Assembly: GCF_002079055.1 (NCBI RefSeq)
Contig: NC_047501.1
Coordinates: 62,001 to 126,000 of the forward strand
Direction: 5' to 3'
Length of the DNA: 64,000 bases
Origin: Saccharomyces paradoxus
Taxonomy: Eukaryota; Ascomycota; Saccharomycetes; Saccharomycetales; Saccharomycetaceae
How positions within the stretch are numbered: position 1 is the first letter of the stretch; every line of letters starts with the position of its first letter. Position numbers and translations under genes: made by a program. The notes below the pieces were generated by a model. That model did no database searches. It saw nothing but the letters and a program-made list of their open reading frames with translations, and had not been told where the DNA came from. This document shows, piece after piece, positions 40,428 through 50,068 of this stretch.

Positions 40428-40620
40428 GTATTATTATTTTTTCTTCCATTTTATATGTTGTCGTTCATTGTTCTATTACATTATCAATCCTTGCCTTTCA
40501 GCTTCCACTAAATTTGATGACTGTCTCTCAATTTTTATGTCACCTTCTCACTCCGTATATGATAACATACTAGTAACATGAATACTAATCGATAGATGAT
40601 AGTTGGCTTTTATTCCATCA
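40428..40620 (-). mobile_element. Truncated delta LTR fragment
   Basis: Minus-strand delta sequence directly next to the tau end. Its LTR start is at 40620, and the LTR's other end is missing. A fossil fragment, probably older than the delta at 40044. Confidence 0.75.
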
Positions 40621-40713
40621 ATATTAAGTTAAACACTATATATTAAATATATATATATATTGGCCCACTCTATAGATGGAGGAAATCACAACTAGTAGCG
40701 TATGTATATCATT

Positions 40714-40721
40714 GCTGCTGC

Positions 40722-40755
<34 letters not shown>
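40714..40755. repeat. CTG/CAG trinucleotide repeat
   Basis: 14 units: two GCT, one GCC, then eleven uninterrupted GCT. It lies about 120 bp past the INO4 stop codon, so in INO4 mRNA it would read as (AGC)n in the 3' UTR if the transcript reaches that far. CAG/CTG tracts form hairpins and change length easily. Confidence 0.93.
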
Positions 40756-40761
<6 letters not shown>

Positions 40762-40874
40762 TCATCTTTGTAGCAAAGGCACCTCGCCCCCTCTCTAAAG
40801 TGAAGGAAGGATACGAAAAGGATACCTTCTTTACTCCTTTCGCTGATATTACTCACTTTATTCGGCTTCTTGCA

Positions 40875-41327
40875 TCACTTACCAGTTTGTTCATCACCCA
40901 ACTCCCAAATCAACTCCTTCGGTACTAAATCCAAGATGTTCCCGTCCTGTTGTTGTTCAGTGCCGTAGCTGCTGCTGCCAGTTCTTGCTTTATGCTTAGC
41001 TATGATTTGCTTCCTCAGCTTTTCATTCCTTTCATAAAGCCAACTTAAATAACTTAAGCTTTTCAAGTATATGATTAGTTCTGATCGACTTTCTTGGGGT
41101 TGTAAGTCGGGCACTACGGCCACCAGTTCGTCAAATATTGCTCTTTCCAATTCCCTTCTTTTTTTTTCTGACGACACATGATTTATACGTATTTGACCAT
41201 CGGTCAACTTATTAATCTTCTTGGATCTGCGTTTCCTTTTCTTCACATTAGTCAGTTCGCCCTTTACTTCTTTAATCTCGGATAGTTCCGGTTGTATTGT
41301 TTGTATTTCCTTAATATCGTTCGTCAT
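40875..41327 (-). CDS. INO4: Ino4 bHLH transcription factor
   Basis: A 150-residue protein that pairs with Ino2 to activate phospholipid synthesis genes through UAS-INO (CATGTGAAAT). A basic stretch (KKRKRRSKKINK) precedes the bHLH domain, about residues 45-105 (RINHVSSEKKRRELERAIF, loop, then LIIYLKSLSYLSWLYERN). The C-terminus is polar. It is one residue shorter than the S. cerevisiae protein as I recall it. The gene is divergent from YOL107W and sits between two tRNA/LTR clusters. ITR2, an inositol transporter gene with a UAS-INO-like box, lies 6 kb away. Confidence 0.95.
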   Translation of the reverse strand: MTNDIKEIQTIQPELSEIKEVKGELTNVKKRKRRSKKINKLTDGQIRINHVSSEKKRRELERAIFDELVAVVPDLQPQESRSELIIYLKSLSYLSWLYERNEKLRKQIIAKHKARTGSSSYGTEQQQDGNILDLVPKELIWELGDEQTGK

Positions 41328-41542
41328 TATTGCTTTTCTCTTTTAGTTCAAGCCGCCCTCTTAACTCTACATCAATCTTATCTTGATGGCTTTGAAATTT
41401 CATAACCGCAGTCGCGTCTCTCTGCCTTTGAAGTGAGAAAAACATGTGAATATTCTGTTTGGTACGTAATACGCTCTTACAAACAAGCCAAGAAAAGGAA
41501 GAAAGCCAATCTATTACTAAACAAAGACATTGCTTTACAATA

Positions 41543-42571
41543 ATGCAATATAGTTCGAGGTTCCTAGAATTGAATATCCCGGATTCATTTCTCAATATTA
41601 ATAAGATTCCTGATGCTACCAAATTTATTACAGCCACTTATATATGTTTAACAGCGACTCTTTTCTGTATAAGGAGATCCTTGTACAACAAGTTAATTCT
41701 TGAAGACCCCAATGTGGACTACAACTTGATCACTTCGCCTATTCTGCAAATGGTACCTTCGCATATTTGGAGGTATCCTACATCATTGGTTCTATCAAAC
41801 TTCATCGACACTAAAGTTTGGAAAGTGGTAGTGAACTTATTGAATTTAATTATTGGTGGATCCTTTATCGAACGCAATTGGAACTCTTCCAAAGAAATGT
41901 TTAAATTTATCATAGTTTTAGGTTCTCTGACAAATCTTCTGATCATCGTGTTGACCTTGTTACTATCATTCCTCTCCAATAGAGTAAGACTGGATATTCC
42001 CTTAGACGGGAACTATACAATTTTGATCGGTTTCCCTATAATCTATAGACAGTTACTACCTGAAACAACTATAGTCAATCTGAAGACACCTCAATTTTTA
42101 GCAAAAAACTTTAGGTTCAAGTTACTACCTATTTTTGTTATGTTCACTATGACAGTAACTCAAATAATATGGTTTCATCATTTTGCCCAATTGTTCTCCA
42201 TTTGGGTTACATTTTTTGCTAGTTGGTCATACTTGAGATTCTTCCAGAAGCTTGCACCATTGAATTGTCCGTCTTTGCCAACAACTAGTTCTCAAGATGG
42301 TCAGGAAATACTGGTTGGCGATGCATCTGATACTTTTCAATTGATTTACTTCTTTCCCGATCTGATTAAGCCTATTTTAAGGCCGATCTTCAATTTCATT
42401 TATGATGTAGTTGTTGTAAAATTTAAAGTCATTAAACCTTTTCATGATATAGATATCGATATTGGAAATTCCATCGCAGAAAGTAGAGGTGCCAAAAAGA
42501 TCACAACTGTAGAAGAAAGACGAAGACAGCTAGCTTTACAAGTTTTGGAGGAACGTATGGAGAATCCTTGA
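41543..42571 (+). CDS. YOL107W: TMEM115-family membrane protein (YOL107W)
   Basis: A 342-residue protein with several hydrophobic segments in its first 250 residues. It matches the TMEM115/rhomboid-like fold family, whose human member is a Golgi protein; the yeast function is little known. I start at the ATG giving MQYSSRFLELN, matching S. cerevisiae in length. The frame is open 28 codons further upstream. No rhomboid catalytic GxSx serine motif is evident, so it is likely a pseudoprotease-type protein. The C-terminus is basic and charged (ERRRQLALQVLEERMENP). Confidence 0.93.
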   Translation: MQYSSRFLELNIPDSFLNINKIPDATKFITATYICLTATLFCIRRSLYNKLILEDPNVDYNLITSPILQMVPSHIWRYPTSLVLSNFIDTKVWKVVVNLLNLIIGGSFIERNWNSSKEMFKFIIVLGSLTNLLIIVLTLLLSFLSNRVRLDIPLDGNYTILIGFPIIYRQLLPETTIVNLKTPQFLAKNFRFKLLPIFVMFTMTVTQIIWFHHFAQLFSIWVTFFASWSYLRFFQKLAPLNCPSLPTTSSQDGQEILVGDASDTFQLIYFFPDLIKPILRPIFNFIYDVVVVKFKVIKPFHDIDIDIGNSIAESRGAKKITTVEERRRQLALQVLEERMENP

Positions 42572-42635
42572 TGCATGAGGTTTATATAACTCAAAATATG
42601 TTATATCATAATAAATTTCGGTTTAATTTAATGGG

Positions 42636-42807
42636 CATTGTTGGTATTCCGGTTTTTTTGAAGGCAATGGGATTTTGTATAGAGAATATACCGGCAGTTC
42701 TACTCGAGGAAATAGAAACCCACATATTGCCTGACATTAATAATTCTACATAGTATTACAATTCCTCTTTTCATCTTCTCGTACATTGGCATTCATTACG
42801 CTATTAC
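42636..42807 (-). mobile_element. Old, degenerate delta LTR remnant
   Basis: Minus-strand delta similarity, recognisable from the blocks near GGTATTCC, GAGAATATAC and TCGAGGA. It is strongly diverged and incomplete, so it is an old fossil. A second delta remnant starts directly at its right end. Confidence 0.6.
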
Positions 42808-43072
42808 TGAGAATCATGTGAATAATTGGATAATTGTTGGGATTCGATTGTTGTTAAAGGCTATATATAATATTAGGTATACAGAATATACTGGAAGTTC
42901 ACCTCGCGGATACTGGAATCCACAAAAGGGGAATCAACAATTGTACATAATAATATTATTATTCCTTCTTCCATTTTATAGGTTGTCGTTCATTATCCTT
43001 TTTCATTATCAATTCTTGCGTTTGAGCTTCCATTGAATTGGACGACTGTTTCTTAATCTTTATGCTCTTGTT
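42808..43072 (-). mobile_element. Delta LTR remnant upstream of tRNA-Thr
   Basis: Minus-strand delta, better preserved than its left neighbour. The LTR 3' end (complement TGAGA...) is at 42808, and similarity fades at about 43072, so it is truncated. It lies just upstream of tRNA-Thr, the zone that Ty1/Ty2 integration favours. Confidence 0.8.
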
Positions 43073-43104
43073 TTTCTTCAAACTCCGCAGTTTCCAGAAA
43101 TACA

Positions 43105-43177
43105 GCTTCTATGGCCAAGTTGGTAAGGCGCCACACTAGTAATGTGGAGATCATCGGTTCAACTCCGATTGGAAGCA
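43105..43177 (+). tRNA. tT(AGU): tRNA-Thr(AGU)
   Basis: A 73-nt cloverleaf starting GCTTCTATGG and ending GGAAGC plus the discriminator A. The anticodon loop is CTAGTAA (anticodon AGU, read as IGU) and the T arm reads CGGTTCAACTCCG. No intron. A run of seven T follows at once (43178-43184) as Pol III terminator. Confidence 0.96.
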
Positions 43178-43443
43178 TTTTTTTGGTTACGACAGAGAAA
43201 ATTGTTTAGATTTTGTTACTGCAAATCGCATTTTGAAGTCTAATTAACCAACTCCAGAAATTTAAATCAAATTTAAAAACTAAACATTATTGTTCCTTTT
43301 TCCTAGGAGCTAAAGCTACAAAAGTAGTAAGTTATTTAGAGATTAAGGTATCAAGTATAAAATGATAGGCTTTGGTGAGTGAGAAGGCTCCGTCCAGCAG
43401 AACCAATTGATTACCTCTAACATTGAAAATTTACAAAGTGTTT

Positions 43444-45087
43444 TCACGCTCGATTATGAGATACGGTACTAGACAACTCAGGATTATCAGGATTTACCAC
43501 TTGCAATGGTCCGCTCATCATCATGTCGGGTAAAGAATTGGCACTGAACCTTTCATTTGCACTATTCAAAGTATTTGCCTCTTCAAATACTGTCGATGGA
43601 AGGTACTGTTTCTGAACCGTAGTATCTTGTAAACCAGCCAAGTTATTTATAATGCTTCCACTAGTGTTTGAACCAGGACTACTATAATTTGCACCATTAC
43701 CCATGGACAAACCATACATATTACTCGTACCAATAGAAGCTGCTGTGTTACCCCTAGAATGTCTCATCCAATTTGTTGTACCAGAGGAGGGAGGGGGTCT
43801 TATTGGATTGGCATCCTCATCACCAAACGAGTAGGGTTGGTAATGTTTCGTTTCCTCTAAGTCTAATTGATCCTCCGATTTCCGTCTTCTCCAAATCAGG
43901 AATAGTAAAATCAATATAATAAAAATCACACCAAACACAACACCAATAACGATGCCGGCAATGGCTCCGCCACTTAGACGCCGTTCAGAATTCGAATTAG
44001 ATTTATTACTCAGGGAGTCTGCAGTAGCTACTGCAGAGGTTCTTTCAACTACAGATGTCCTCGTGACAAATATTGTTTCTTGATGTTGATCAGAAGTACT
44101 CACAATGGCTTTTGTAACCACACTAGTTACTAGTTCAACCGAGGTAACTATTGGTATCGTCGACGATGTGCTGAGAGCCACTGAGGCCACTTTTGAAGTT
44201 GATAGTGTGCTACTGCTCGAGGACCTTGGCATCAAGGTGGAAGAGGGTGAAGAAAAACGGCTATCGACTGTAGCAGGCTCAGAGGAGGACGATGTAATGA
44301 GCGAGGAGGTGGGTGTAACAGAGGAGGTAGAGGAGGTAGTGGGGGAGATAGTGGAGGAGATAGTGGAGGAGATAGTGGAGGAGATAGTGGAGGAGATAGT
44401 GGAGGAAGTAGTGGAGGAAGTAGTGGAGGAAGTAGTGGAGGAAGTAGAGGTAGTAGAAGTAGTAGAGGTAGTAGAGGTAGTAGAGGTAGTAGAGGTAGTG
44501 GAGGTAGTAGAAGTAGCGGATGTAGAGGTAGTTGTTGTTGGCATTGTTACGGAAGTTTTTATATCCAATGACGTTCTCTTGGAAGTTGAAGAAATTTGTG
44601 TGGAGGACCATAAATGAGTGGATGAAGAAACATAAGAAGTGCTAAACCCTTCCATGGACGAGGAGGATTCAGCCGATGAAATAGAAATCGCTGCATTCAC
44701 GTATAAGTTCATGTACGATGATCCACCACACATTTGATAGGGCCAGCCTGAGCATTTAGATCCACAGTTTGAATCTGTTGATTTGGCCAAAGAGCTCAAA
44801 AAGCTTACCGAATTTCCGCAGTAACAATCTGTTCCATTAAATAATGCTACCACAGCTGACTCAGGGCACTCATTTTGACAATATGAAACTGATTGATATA
44901 TGTATGAGATTTTGAGAGAAAGTCCAGCAGACTGAATATCTTCGGCACTATAACAGCCTTCATAGTTAAAATCAGCACTGACTAGTCCTATCAGGGATTG
45001 AAAAAGCAAACTTAAAAATATAAATGAGATATAGTCGAACTTAATAATTTTTCTATTCGATAATTTCGCAAACCATACTCTTCCCAT
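43444..45087 (-). CDS. WSC3: Wsc3 cell-wall stress sensor
   Basis: A 547-residue sensor of the cell-integrity pathway that activates Rho1 through Rom2. A signal peptide (hydrophobic core IFLSLLFQSLIGLVSA) precedes the Cys-rich WSC domain (about residues 40-132, starting YEGCYS). A long Ser/Thr-rich, O-mannosylated rod follows, containing runs of TTS and TISS repeats. One membrane helix (AGIVIGVVFGVIFIILILL) and a cytoplasmic tail starting WRRRK come next. It is about nine residues shorter than S. cerevisiae Wsc3; the difference is most simply explained by repeat number in the rod. Confidence 0.96.
   Translation of the reverse strand: MGRVWFAKLSNRKIIKFDYISFIFLSLLFQSLIGLVSADFNYEGCYSAEDIQSAGLSLKISYIYQSVSYCQNECPESAVVALFNGTDCYCGNSVSFLSSLAKSTDSNCGSKCSGWPYQMCGGSSYMNLYVNAAISISSAESSSSMEGFSTSYVSSSTHLWSSTQISSTSKRTSLDIKTSVTMPTTTTSTSATSTTSTTSTTSTTSTTSTTSTTSTSSTTSSTTSSTTSSTISSTISSTISSTISSTISPTTSSTSSVTPTSSLITSSSSEPATVDSRFSSPSSTLMPRSSSSSTLSTSKVASVALSTSSTIPIVTSVELVTSVVTKAIVSTSDQHQETIFVTRTSVVERTSAVATADSLSNKSNSNSERRLSGGAIAGIVIGVVFGVIFIILILLFLIWRRRKSEDQLDLEETKHYQPYSFGDEDANPIRPPPSSGTTNWMRHSRGNTAASIGTSNMYGLSMGNGANYSSPGSNTSGSIINNLAGLQDTTVQKQYLPSTVFEEANTLNSANERFSANSLPDMMMSGPLQVVNPDNPELSSTVSHNRA
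44325..44525 (-). repeat. Coding minisatellite in WSC3
   Basis: Tandem 12-bp units (about five of GTGGAGGAGATA type and four of GTGGAGGAAGTA type on the plus strand) run into 9-bp units (GTAGAGGTA type). All are multiples of three, so the Ser/Thr rod of Wsc3 can change length without frame loss. Confidence 0.93.
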
Positions 45088-45698
45088 TTTATATTGTCTT
45101 CAGCTAAAAGAAACAAATTATACTGACATGAATTTCATATGATGCACAAAGAAAAAAGCTCACCTTATATTTTCTCGAGGATTATCACTAATCTTGACGA
45201 ACAATAGAATATAAGTATGACGAGCGATCAAAAAACTTTTTTATAGCAAATACTTTGGAAAAAAAGAGTTTATAAAGAATGCAATTGTTTTTATTGAAGT
45301 ATAAAAAAAATCAATATCCAAAACCTAGTATGCTATTTCAGGCAATGAAGTAAAACGATAATCCTGGTCTGCAGTATACCGCTTACGCTAAAAAGCTTTT
45401 TAAGATTTGTGCGGAGGCATAATTACATTTTTTATAATAAAGAAAAAACATTCTCGAGTGGCTAAAATAAGAAGTTTGCCCGGATCTGAAAGGAGAGCGG
45501 GATGACGTAAAAATTCTTGAATTTGGAAAAATGCATTCATAGTAACGGACCGGCTCGTAAAATTAGGTTCAAATATTCATTAATAAAAAGGCAAAATGAA
45601 AGAACTTTTCGCATTAACCAAGAATCAGTGTATGCTCTTTTAAGCACGGCAAAAAAGAAACCGTTTTTTGATTCAGCCACAATATAGATAGCCCCCTC
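45088..45698. other. WSC3 promoter and NDJ1 3' region
   Basis: About 610 bp of AT-rich sequence. I see no RNA gene or repeat and no site I can name. Confidence 0.4.
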
Positions 45699-46757
45699 TT
45701 AGCAATTCGGAATCTCATCAGTAAAACATTGCAGTATCGCTGAGAAAATGAAAAACATTAGTTTCTTTACTATTTCATCATTTGAATGGTCCTCCAATAC
45801 CAAAAGATGTGCTGGCCTAACAAAAGATTTTAACCGCTCACTTGTGATTTTATCTGACATATGCACAATGCCATTAGTAAAAATTAAAATACCGTTTTGG
45901 GAATCCAGCCATAACCCAAAATTCAGTTCATAGTTTCGGGTTTCTCTGAAAACGTCAAAGAGACTCAAGGAATTTTTATCAAGTAAAATTGTTGTGAATT
46001 CATCGACCGAACAATTGCATGAGTGTTGGAATGTAAAATACTTTTGTGTTAGCTTCATTGCGAGTTTTGTCAAAACATTGGGGATGCTCAGATGAACTGT
46101 AGTATCCGGCTGAGTTAATTCTAACCATTGTTGCCACTTGGCCAACAAGTCTTGTAAAATGAGCTCATTGAATGACTCAATGAGTTTCGACCAGTTAGCA
46201 TAAATTTTAGTGAAATCCTTTTCTGGGCCGAATTTGGTTAAAACGGTTTCAAAGCGATTTGCATATTCCAAAATCAGCTTGTAGGTTTTGGAGTTGGGTT
46301 TGTCGAAGGAACAAATCCTAGGTATAATAGACATCCTTAGTAATTGACTATTGTAGCAGGAGCCTTTAGAATTGGCCACGTTGACTAAGGTAGTATCACT
46401 ATCGCTCCGATTATCCCCTTCCTTATTCCTTCTGAATTGGAAATAATGTACGAAATCCTTCTGAACCAAGGAAATCAGTTGACAATCTTTAAATATTTGC
46501 AGTGGGTGATGACATTTTGTAGAGTCCCGCAATTCCGTAACCAGATCGACTTGATTTAAACAGTATAAAACAAATACGTAGCTCTTATGATCTCTAAACG
46601 TTGGTGGGCAAATATTCGACATAAAGCCTTTCAGTGGCAAACAATCAAGTTCCACCCGAAGATTATGTAACTTTAAGTCCTGGACTTCAGTACAATTTCC
46701 GCACGATGACGCCACTGGCTGCAGCGAAATACTCGCTAACCTCTTATCCTTACTCAT
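45699..46757 (-). CDS. NDJ1: Ndj1 meiotic telomere protein
   Basis: A 352-residue, meiosis-specific protein that sits at telomeres, binds Mps3 at the nuclear envelope and is needed for bouquet formation and timely homologue pairing. No recognisable domain family; the protein is fast-evolving. Length and location match S. cerevisiae Ndj1. The N-terminus has Cys residues (SSCGNCTEVQ), and hydrophobic patches suggest a folded globular protein. A perfect URS1 box 80 bp before the ATG fits its early meiotic expression. Confidence 0.93.
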   Translation of the reverse strand: MSKDKRLASISLQPVASSCGNCTEVQDLKLHNLRVELDCLPLKGFMSNICPPTFRDHKSYVFVLYCLNQVDLVTELRDSTKCHHPLQIFKDCQLISLVQKDFVHYFQFRRNKEGDNRSDSDTTLVNVANSKGSCYNSQLLRMSIIPRICSFDKPNSKTYKLILEYANRFETVLTKFGPEKDFTKIYANWSKLIESFNELILQDLLAKWQQWLELTQPDTTVHLSIPNVLTKLAMKLTQKYFTFQHSCNCSVDEFTTILLDKNSLSLFDVFRETRNYELNFGLWLDSQNGILIFTNGIVHMSDKITSERLKSFVRPAHLLVLEDHSNDEIVKKLMFFIFSAILQCFTDEIPNC

Positions 46758-46836
46758 CAGACTGTTTCTACTTGTATTCTCATCCTAAGTTGTATCTTTT
46801 ATAGTTCATAACAGTATTTGATATATCCATGTAAAA

Positions 46837-46846
46837 TAGCCGCCGA
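46837..46846 (+). promoter_or_regulatory. URS1 (Ume6) site of NDJ1
   Basis: TAGCCGCCGA is a perfect match to the URS1 consensus, 80 bp before the NDJ1 ATG. Ume6 with Sin3/Rpd3 represses such genes in growing cells. Confidence 0.85.
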
Positions 46847-47151
46847 ACTTCTAAACAGATATCATCACTAGTTACGAACCGGATATAAATCTTTCCGTTA
46901 GTAACGGCTACTCTCTACTACAAAACGGCGGTTAACACTATCTTACTAATTTATTTAGCACATAAATTACTTCGATTGGCATACAATTACATCCAGGTAT
47001 TCAGCTCGAATTACCGTTCCGGAACCTTTCTCTTTTTGTTTCCTCTTTTACTATCAGAGCTTTAAAATTGTGTTCAAAAACCCGCTTTATTAAAAAACAT
47101 CACCAAAAAAATTTCCAAAACCGCTCGTTTTACCATTAAAATGTTTACAAT

Positions 47152-47160
47152 CATGTGAAG
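47152..47160 (+). promoter_or_regulatory. UAS-INO-like box upstream of ITR2
   Basis: CATGTGAAG matches the first eight bases of the Ino2/Ino4 consensus CATGTGAAAT, about 200 bp before the ITR2 ATG. Confidence 0.45.
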
Positions 47161-47360
47161 CAAAGTTATTCCGTGTCTCTCGCCTAACAGAACGTAACCA
47201 TTAAAACATACGTTAATATAGGGTACGAAAAAATACAGGAAATATACCAGTAAATTCATATTGTCGTTCGCTAAGAAAACAGTAACGAGAACAAAAACAA
47301 AAATAAGAAAAGAGGTAGGACGCAGTAAAAGCAAGAAAACTGCTTTTTTTCATAGCTGGA

Positions 47361-49190
47361 ATGAAGAATTCGATAGCTGCTAGTTCTAGATGGACCAAGA
47401 GTCGTTTCTCTCACTTCTTGCCCTCGTCCACTGATAACAGTGATACGGGGGCCACCTCAACTGATCAATCTTCTACACAGGGAGAGGAATTGCACCATAG
47501 GAAGCACCGCGAAGAAGACAATGAAGGTGAGAAACCAAAAAAGTCCCCCGTATCCACCTCTACGATGCAAATACAAACTGGACAAGATGAAGACGAAGAT
47601 GATGGCCGGATTGTTATTAAACCGGTTAACGATGAAGATGATACATCAGTGATCATAACGTTTAATCAATCAATCTCCCCTTTTATCATCACTCTGACAT
47701 TCGTTGCGTCCATTTCCGGATTCATGTTCGGTTATGATACTGGTTACATATCGAGTGCGCTAATTTCTATTAATAAGGACTTAGACAACAAAGTGTTGAC
47801 TTATGGAGAAAAAGAAATAATTACGGCCGCCACATCATTGGGCGCTCTGATTACAAGTGTGGGCGCTGGTACTGCTGCCGATGTGTTCGGGAGAAGACCA
47901 TGTTTAATGTTTTCCAATCTTATGTTTTTGATCGGGGCAATTCTACAAATCACCGCCCATAGATTTTGGCAAATGGCTGCAGGTAGGTTGATTATGGGTT
48001 TCGGGGTCGGTATTGGCTCTTTAATCTCTCCTCTTTTTATCAGCGAAATCGCGCCTAAGATGATCAGAGGTAGGTTGACCGTCATAAATTCTCTATGGCT
48101 GACCGGTGGTCAATTGATTGCTTACGGTTGTGGTGCAGGTCTTAACCACGTCAAAAATGGTTGGAGAATCTTGGTTGGTTTATCCTTAATACCTACTGTT
48201 TTGCAGTTTTCATTTTTCTGTTTTTTGCCAGACACACCAAGATACTACGTTATGAAAGGCGATTTAGAGAGCGCTAAAATGGTTCTCAAACGAAGTTATG
48301 TAAATACTGAAGATGAAATAATCGACCAAAAAGTTGACGAGTTGGCTAGCTTAAATCAATCGATACCAGGAAAAAACCCAATATCAAAATTCTGGAATAT
48401 GGTCAAGGAATTGCACACGGTACCTTCAAATTTCAGAGCCTTGATTATTGGGTGTGGTCTACAAGCAATTCAACAGTTTACAGGTTGGAATTCTTTGATG
48501 TATTTTTCAGGTACGATATTTGAAACTGTGGGGTTCAAAAACTCGTCTGCCGTCTCTATTATTGTTTCAGGTACTAATTTTGTTTTCACATTAATAGCAT
48601 TTTTCTGCATTGATAAAATCGGCCGTAGATATATTTTACTGATTGGACTACCTGGTATGACCGTGGCATTGGTAATTTGTGCTATAGCATTTCATTTCTT
48701 AGGTATCAAGTTCAATGGTGCTAGTGCAGTAGTGGCATCTAATGGATTTTCATCTTGGGGGATTGTCATTATCATTTTTATCATCGTGTATGCGGCATTT
48801 TATGCCCTGGGTATCGGTACTGTTCCATGGCAACAATCGGAATTATTTCCACAAAACGTGAGAGGTGTAGGGACCTCCTATGCTACTGCTACCAACTGGG
48901 CAGGCTCTTTGGTCATTGCATCTACATTCCTGACCATGTTGCAAAATATTACCCCAACGGGTACATTTTCATTCTTTGCTGGCGTGGCATGCTTATCGAC
49001 CATTTTTTGTTACTTTTGTTATCCAGAGCTATCAGGATTGGAGTTGGAAGAAGTTCAAACAATTTTAAAGGACGGATTCAATATCAAAGCTTCTAAAGCT
49101 CTGGCCAAAAAGAGGAAACAACAAGTGGCTGAAGGTGCTGCCCATCACAAACTAAAATTCGAACCTACTCAGGAAATCGTGGAAAGTTAA
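47361..49190 (+). CDS. ITR2: Itr2 myo-inositol transporter
   Basis: A 609-residue H+/myo-inositol symporter of the sugar porter group of the major facilitator family. A polar, acidic N-terminus of about 105 residues precedes twelve membrane helices. Family signatures are present: FGYDTGYIS in TM1, DVFGRRP in the first loop, PDTPRYY after TM6, DKIGRRY after TM8 and the [10 protein letters not shown] block of TM10-11. Itr2 is the minor partner of Itr1. The choice of ITR2 over ITR1 rests on synteny with NDJ1 and TPT1. Confidence 0.96.
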   Translation: MKNSIAASSRWTKSRFSHFLPSSTDNSDTGATSTDQSSTQGEELHHRKHREEDNEGEKPKKSPVSTSTMQIQTGQDEDEDDGRIVIKPVNDEDDTSVIITFNQSISPFIITLTFVASISGFMFGYDTGYISSALISINKDLDNKVLTYGEKEIITAATSLGALITSVGAGTAADVFGRRPCLMFSNLMFLIGAILQITAHRFWQMAAGRLIMGFGVGIGSLISPLFISEIAPKMIRGRLTVINSLWLTGGQLIAYGCGAGLNHVKNGWRILVGLSLIPTVLQFSFFCFLPDTPRYYVMKGDLESAKMVLKRSYVNTEDEIIDQKVDELASLNQSIPGKNPISKFWNMVKELHTVPSNFRALIIGCGLQAIQQFTGWNSLMYFSGTIFETVGFKNSSAVSIIVSGTNFVFTLIAFFCIDKIGRRYILLIGLPGMTVALVICAIAFHFLGIKFNGASAVVASNGFSSWGIVIIIFIIVYAAFYALGIGTVPWQQSELFPQNVRGVGTSYATATNWAGSLVIASTFLTMLQNITPTGTFSFFAGVACLSTIFCYFCYPELSGLELEEVQTILKDGFNIKASKALAKKRKQQVAEGAAHHKLKFEPTQEIVES

Positions 49191-49375
49191 AGTGCTAGAC
49201 CAAAAAAAATTTACAAAAACAGAAAAAGAAGAAAGATATCAAAGGGAGAAATTCATGTTATTCTAATTTAACAAGCTTTTTATTTAAATATGAAAATAAG
49301 TAAGGGCGAAGTAGTACAAAATATAGATATGAGAATACAAATAAAAATTCATAAAAGCTGAGCTTCTTGATGAAG

Positions 49376-50068
49376 TTACATTTTTTCGAGCGGTATATTT
49401 CTTTCGTGTAAAATTCTTCTTAACGTATCTAAATTTTTTTCGTCCTTCAGGTTTTCTTTCACTACGACTTTTTCGATCAATTGAATAGGGATACTGCTGC
49501 TTAAGTAAACATTGTTGAGCGATCTGAACAGCTTCAAAGTTTGAAAGAATAAAGGAGAACGGAGGTCAATAAAAATATAAACGCTACTTGAAGAACGCAT
49601 TCCACTGATAACTCCCTTTGCGTGTAACATCCCCGGTGACAAATGGACATGATTTCTACTCATTGGTGATATTGCGCCTGACTCAATAATCTTTATGGTA
49701 GATTGAAGATTCGTTCCATGAATCAGTTCCTGCGGTAGCTGTGATGCTTCAGTAATTGGTACAAGAACCTCATCTGATGGTTGAATAGATTTGATTGAAT
49801 GTCCCTGGGTAGCACAGATCCATTCTTCGCCCGCTCCTGACGTTTTTATATGGAAGCGTTGTTTGTCATTTTCCTTTACAATGCGATGAATATCATCCAC
49901 TGTACACTTGTGAGTTTTCAATCTATTATGGGTCAATAGTTCTTTCACTGGTGTATAACCGTTTGAGTCAATCGTCAAGTTCTCCTTCACTGCTGCATGT
50001 CGAAGCAGATATGATAAGGCTTTGGAAAGGTGTATGTCTCTTTTATCTTTTTGCACTACTTGTGTCAT
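49376..50068 (-). CDS. TPT1: Tpt1 tRNA 2'-phosphotransferase
   Basis: A 230-residue KptA/Tpt1-family enzyme. It removes the 2'-phosphate left at the splice junction by tRNA ligase, transferring it to NAD+ and producing ADP-ribose 1'',2''-cyclic phosphate. The N-terminal winged-helix lobe begins with the signature LSKALSYLLRHAA. The ADP-ribosyl-transfer lobe carries HGTNLQS and HVHLSPG. It is essential for tRNA splicing in yeast. The start and length match S. cerevisiae. Confidence 0.96.
   Translation of the reverse strand: MTQVVQKDKRDIHLSKALSYLLRHAAVKENLTIDSNGYTPVKELLTHNRLKTHKCTVDDIHRIVKENDKQRFHIKTSGAGEEWICATQGHSIKSIQPSDEVLVPITEASQLPQELIHGTNLQSTIKIIESGAISPMSRNHVHLSPGMLHAKGVISGMRSSSSVYIFIDLRSPLFFQTLKLFRSLNNVYLSSSIPIQLIEKVVVKENLKDEKNLDTLRRILHERNIPLEKM

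Larger units (their letters stand above)
46758..47360. other. NDJ1-ITR2 divergent promoter region
   Basis: Holds the NDJ1 URS1 and a UAS-INO-like box near ITR2, both listed separately. A second GC-rich core (GGCGGTT) lies near 46926. Confidence 0.55.

Noticed and set aside
42568-43036. Short plus-strand frames downstream of YOL107W
   Set aside because: They lie within delta LTR remnants read antisense.
44105-44617. 170-codon Val/Glu-repeat frame antisense to WSC3
   Set aside because: Mirror image of the WSC3 coding minisatellite; repeats of three keep several frames open.
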